33,299 nucleotides of DNA from an uncultured bacterium (GTDB lineage: Bacteria > Cyanobacteriota > Vampirovibrionia > Gastranaerophilales > Gastranaerophilaceae). Position 1 is the stretch's first letter. Each line of letters begins with the position of its first letter. The notes under the pieces were generated by a model that saw only the letters and a list, made by a program, of their open reading frames with translations, ran no database searches and was not told the origin of the DNA. Location of the stretch: positions 1 through 33,299 of the forward strand of contig CACXGY010000081.1 in assembly GCA_902767275.1 (NCBI GenBank). Reading direction: 5' to 3'. Shown here in pieces: positions 31,071-33,299 of the stretch. The position numbers were made by a program, and so were the translations under genes.

Positions 31071-31140
31071 CATGTTGCTACAATAGGGTTTTTATTTTGT
31101 GCACTCACTTTATTGTATGCGGATAGGGAAAACTAAGAAA

Positions 31141-33087
31141 ATGGGATTATCTTCTTCACAAGCAAGATTATTAAACCTCACAAGCAGAATGCATCAGATT
31201 GAATACAAGGCTGCTAAAATTGAGGCTGAAAAATTGCAGATGGCAAATGAATCTCGCCGTGTGCATGAAGATTATTTATTCGCTTTAGAACAAAGTAAAA
31301 TCCAAGTTAAAGTTTTGAATACAGACGGTTCAATAGATTATATTGATGCAACTTATAATATTCTTACAGAAAGAGGATATCAATTAAAACTTGAAGGCGA
31401 AGATAAAGAGATTGTATCTGAGCAAACCGCACATAATTATGAAACTGCAAATGGCAATCAAGATTATTTTGTTGCCTTAGAAACCGGTAGAGTTACAGAT
31501 ACGGATCAAACGGTAAATGGCTATAAAGAGGTATATACAGCAGATCAACTTGCAGCGGTGTTATCATCTTCAACCATTACAAGTAACGTCAGATTGATGT
31601 CTGATATAAATATGTCTGGTATGAATATTTCTCCTAAGATGTTATACAATGCTGTTTTTGATGGGAACGGACATTCAATTACCGGTTTGAGTAAGGCATT
31701 ATTTTCTTACATATATGGAAATAATGCAGTTGTAAAAAACTTGAATGTATCAGGCAATAGTTCAAGTAACGCTATTTTAGCAAATACACTAAGCGGAGGA
31801 AAAATTGAAAATGTAAAAGTGTCTGGAAGTGTAAATTCTTCACAAGATAACGTTGGTGCATTGGTTGGTACTATGAACAGCGGTACAATAAATTCTTGTT
31901 CTGTTGATGCATCAGTCGTTTCAACTAAGTCTGTAGTAGGTGTATTAGTTGGACAAGTAAAGGGCGGCAGTATTTCTAATTGTTCTGCCAAAGGTACTGT
32001 TCATGGGGATAATAAACTTGGAGGATTTGCAGGTACAATACAAAATGCTACAGTATCAAATTGTTCTTCAAATTCAAATGTAACAGGTACGTATCTTATT
32101 ATAGATAATAAGTGGGGATATGATGCTCAAGTTGGTGGTTTTGCCGCTTCTGTAAGTGCAAGTACCATCAGTTATTGTTCTTCATCAGGTGATACATACG
32201 CAGAGGGATGTTTATCAGGTGGGTTTGTTTCTTATGCTTATGATAATACAATAATTCAAAATTGTGATTCGTATGTAAATGTACATGCTAATACATCCGG
32301 AACTTATGGTAATTATACGTATACAGATCCAAATACAGGACAACAAGTGAATAGAGGCACGGCACCTTTGGTAGCGGGTTTTATTGGTGGTGTGCATGGC
32401 GTAAATATATCAAATTCAAATGCGTATGGCAGCGTTGACATTAATGATACTACAGCAGCACAAAATATTACATATGGTGGATTTGTCGCAGGTGTTACGG
32501 ATAGAAATAGTTCAAATACAATAAGCAATTGTTATACTGCGATTCCTGACTCTGATGCTCATTTTGTCAATAGTCCTACTACAGATATTAGTACTCAAAA
32601 TGTTCAATCAACACCTGTTGGTAACAGTATAAGTGTAGCACCACCTGTGATAAATCCGACCACAACCGTAGATGATTCCGGGTCCGACGAAGCAAGAGAT
32701 CTTTTCAATAGAATGGCTGCAAACGGGTATGCTACAATGGAAGAAGATGACCCTAGAATTGAGTACGGAGATGATAATAAATGGCTTACTAATATGGTAA
32801 ATGAAGGACAGTTATTTATTTATAAACCTGTTGATTTTCAAGAGGAATTATATCAAGTCAGTGTTGCCGTTGATACAAACTTGCAAGAGGTAGAGGACAA
32901 ATCCCTATTACGCAAAGCGGAAGCAAAATACGAAGCGGATATGAAACGTATTGACTTGAAAGACAGAAAGTTTGATTATGACCTTGCTGCTCTTGATAAC
33001 GAAAGAAACGCTATCAAACAAGAGATTGAAACTTTGAAAACAGTAGCAAAAGATAATGTCGAACGTACATTCAAGTTGTTCTCATAA
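31141..33087 (+). CDS. MGxSxSQARLL-family protein with GLUG beta-helix centre
   Basis: The ATG at 31141 (MGLSSSQARLL) is chosen because it aligns with the start of the paralogue at 8879-9979; a GTG at 31099 would add 14 residues. 648 residues. The N-terminal ~60 are helical. About 190-470 form a Ser/Asn/Gly-rich repeat region with GLUG-type turns near residues 238, 266, 293, 331, 360, 411 and 445 (VGALVG, VGVLVG, LGGFAG, VGGFAA, GGFVS, AGFIGG, GGFVAG), roughly 28-residue steps at first. This predicts a beta-helix as in adhesins. From about 540 the chain again matches the paralogue (WLTNMVNEGQ, TNLQEVEDKS, a long helix ending ERTFKLFS). No signal peptide, so export would need a dedicated system. 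Confidence 0.82.
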   Translation: MGLSSSQARLLNLTSRMHQIEYKAAKIEAEKLQMANESRRVHEDYLFALEQSKIQVKVLNTDGSIDYIDATYNILTERGYQLKLEGEDKEIVSEQTAHNYETANGNQDYFVALETGRVTDTDQTVNGYKEVYTADQLAAVLSSSTITSNVRLMSDINMSGMNISPKMLYNAVFDGNGHSITGLSKALFSYIYGNNAVVKNLNVSGNSSSNAILANTLSGGKIENVKVSGSVNSSQDNVGALVGTMNSGTINSCSVDASVVSTKSVVGVLVGQVKGGSISNCSAKGTVHGDNKLGGFAGTIQNATVSNCSSNSNVTGTYLIIDNKWGYDAQVGGFAASVSASTISYCSSSGDTYAEGCLSGGFVSYAYDNTIIQNCDSYVNVHANTSGTYGNYTYTDPNTGQQVNRGTAPLVAGFIGGVHGVNISNSNAYGSVDINDTTAAQNITYGGFVAGVTDRNSSNTISNCYTAIPDSDAHFVNSPTTDISTQNVQSTPVGNSISVAPPVINPTTTVDDSGSDEARDLFNRMAANGYATMEEDDPRIEYGDDNKWLTNMVNEGQLFIYKPVDFQEELYQVSVAVDTNLQEVEDKSLLRKAEAKYEADMKRIDLKDRKFDYDLAALDNERNAIKQEIETLKTVAKDNVERTFKLFS

Positions 33088-33123
33088 GAAATTTAATGTC
33101 TTTTTGACCAGGTAAATATCTTT

Positions 33124-33145
33124 CCTTGTAAATGCAAGGGTTTTT
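33124..33145 (+). terminator. Probable short terminator after the beta-helix gene
   Basis: CCTTG (33124-33128) and CAAGG (33135-33139) form a short stem with a 6-base loop followed by G and five T. The stem is only 5 bases, so it is weak. Confidence 0.5.
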
Positions 33146-33299
33146 ACTTACTTCCATTGACAAGGGAAGGACAGAGGATTGGTTACGACAATATTTGTTC
33201 AGTATTGATATTAGATTTTTGAATAATTTCGAATAATCAATGTTGAGGGTGCAGCCTAAACATCATTCCCGAAGGGAATTGTGTCCGAAGTGTGTCTGA
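33146..33299. other. Window-end stretch with compositional shift, no supported gene
   Basis: The last ~55 bases are clearly richer in G+C than the neighbouring DNA and hold a 6-base perfect stem, ATTCCC-GAA-GGGAAT (33265-33279). A 19-codon plus-strand frame (33240-33299, ending LCPKCV) and a minus-strand frame entering from the right edge and stopping at 33237 both exist. Neither can be judged without the next sequence. Confidence 0.4.

Noticed and set aside
31099-31140. GTG start at 31099 for the beta-helix protein
   Set aside because: The paralogue begins exactly at the MGxS motif, which corresponds to ATG 31141.
33240-33299. 19-codon plus-strand gene ending LCPKCV
   Set aside because: Too short, no ribosome-binding site, and a minus-strand frame also crosses it; cannot be judged at a window edge.

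Overview
The window comes from a low-GC bacterium with a Gram-negative-like gene set. The best guess is a host-associated non-photosynthetic cyanobacterial relative (Melainabacteria/Vampirovibrionia, Gastranaerophilales-like). This rests on three things. There is a VKOR-DsbA fusion of the type known from cyanobacteria. House-keeping genes (tyrA, prs, apt, pepA, queH, rseP, rplI) are mixed with many lineage-restricted proteins. Several of those have N-termini that I remember, without being able to check, from Gastranaerophilales proteomes (MG-x-S-x-SQARLL, and short leaders with P-x-F-x-G or SFG). No rRNA, tRNA, CRISPR array, insertion sequence or prophage is visible, and no gene-free stretch exceeds about 225 bases.

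Layout. 1-890 (-): incomplete HELRH metallopeptidase-like gene. 1022-3480 (+): tyrA, a secreted WG-repeat protein and prs, ending in a hairpin terminator. 3581-8808 (+): a membrane HEIGH metallopeptidase-like protein, a soluble histidine kinase, VKOR-DsbA, queH, a small Cys-rich protein and pepA, closed by a strong terminator. 8879-15325 (-): a coiled-coil protein with conserved ends, a four-gene operon (two TPR proteins, a small unknown, an NhaC-like antiporter) and a 649-residue protein with Pro/Thr-rich linkers. 15547-17458 (+): membrane glycosyltransferase and apt. 17455-18819 (-): a candidate papain-like peptidase, divergent from a stand-alone TOPRIM protein (18897-19868, +). 19911-20171 (-): a small Ser-rich, EF-hand-like protein. 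20370-27624 (+): CheR-like methyltransferase, another HELRH protein, a signalling cluster (histidine kinase with degenerate receiver, single-domain response regulator, degenerate GspE/PilB-like ATPase) and an EmrB-type exporter. 27625-28161 (-): coiled-coil protein. 28342-33087 (+): small membrane protein, rseP, rplI, and a long beta-helix protein whose ends match those of the 8879-9979 protein.

Most interesting signals. (1) The products of 8879-9979 (-) and 31141-33087 (+) share N-terminal and C-terminal helical blocks around unrelated centres, a layout like flagellin and other axial proteins. Both genes carry the same upstream element, T[A/T]AAGATT-N12-[G/A]CCGTAAAC, which resembles a sigma-28 promoter. 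Together they suggest a co-regulated family of exported variable-centre proteins. (2) A family with Cys, His and Asn/Asp in papain order and a second, unrelated methyltransferase share a P-x-F-x-G motif in a disordered leader, a possible sorting signal. (3) Three different HExxH proteins of unknown family occur in one window. (4) A two-component pair sits directly upstream of a GspE/PilB-like ATPase that has lost key motifs.

All functional calls are from reading the sequence; no database search was possible.
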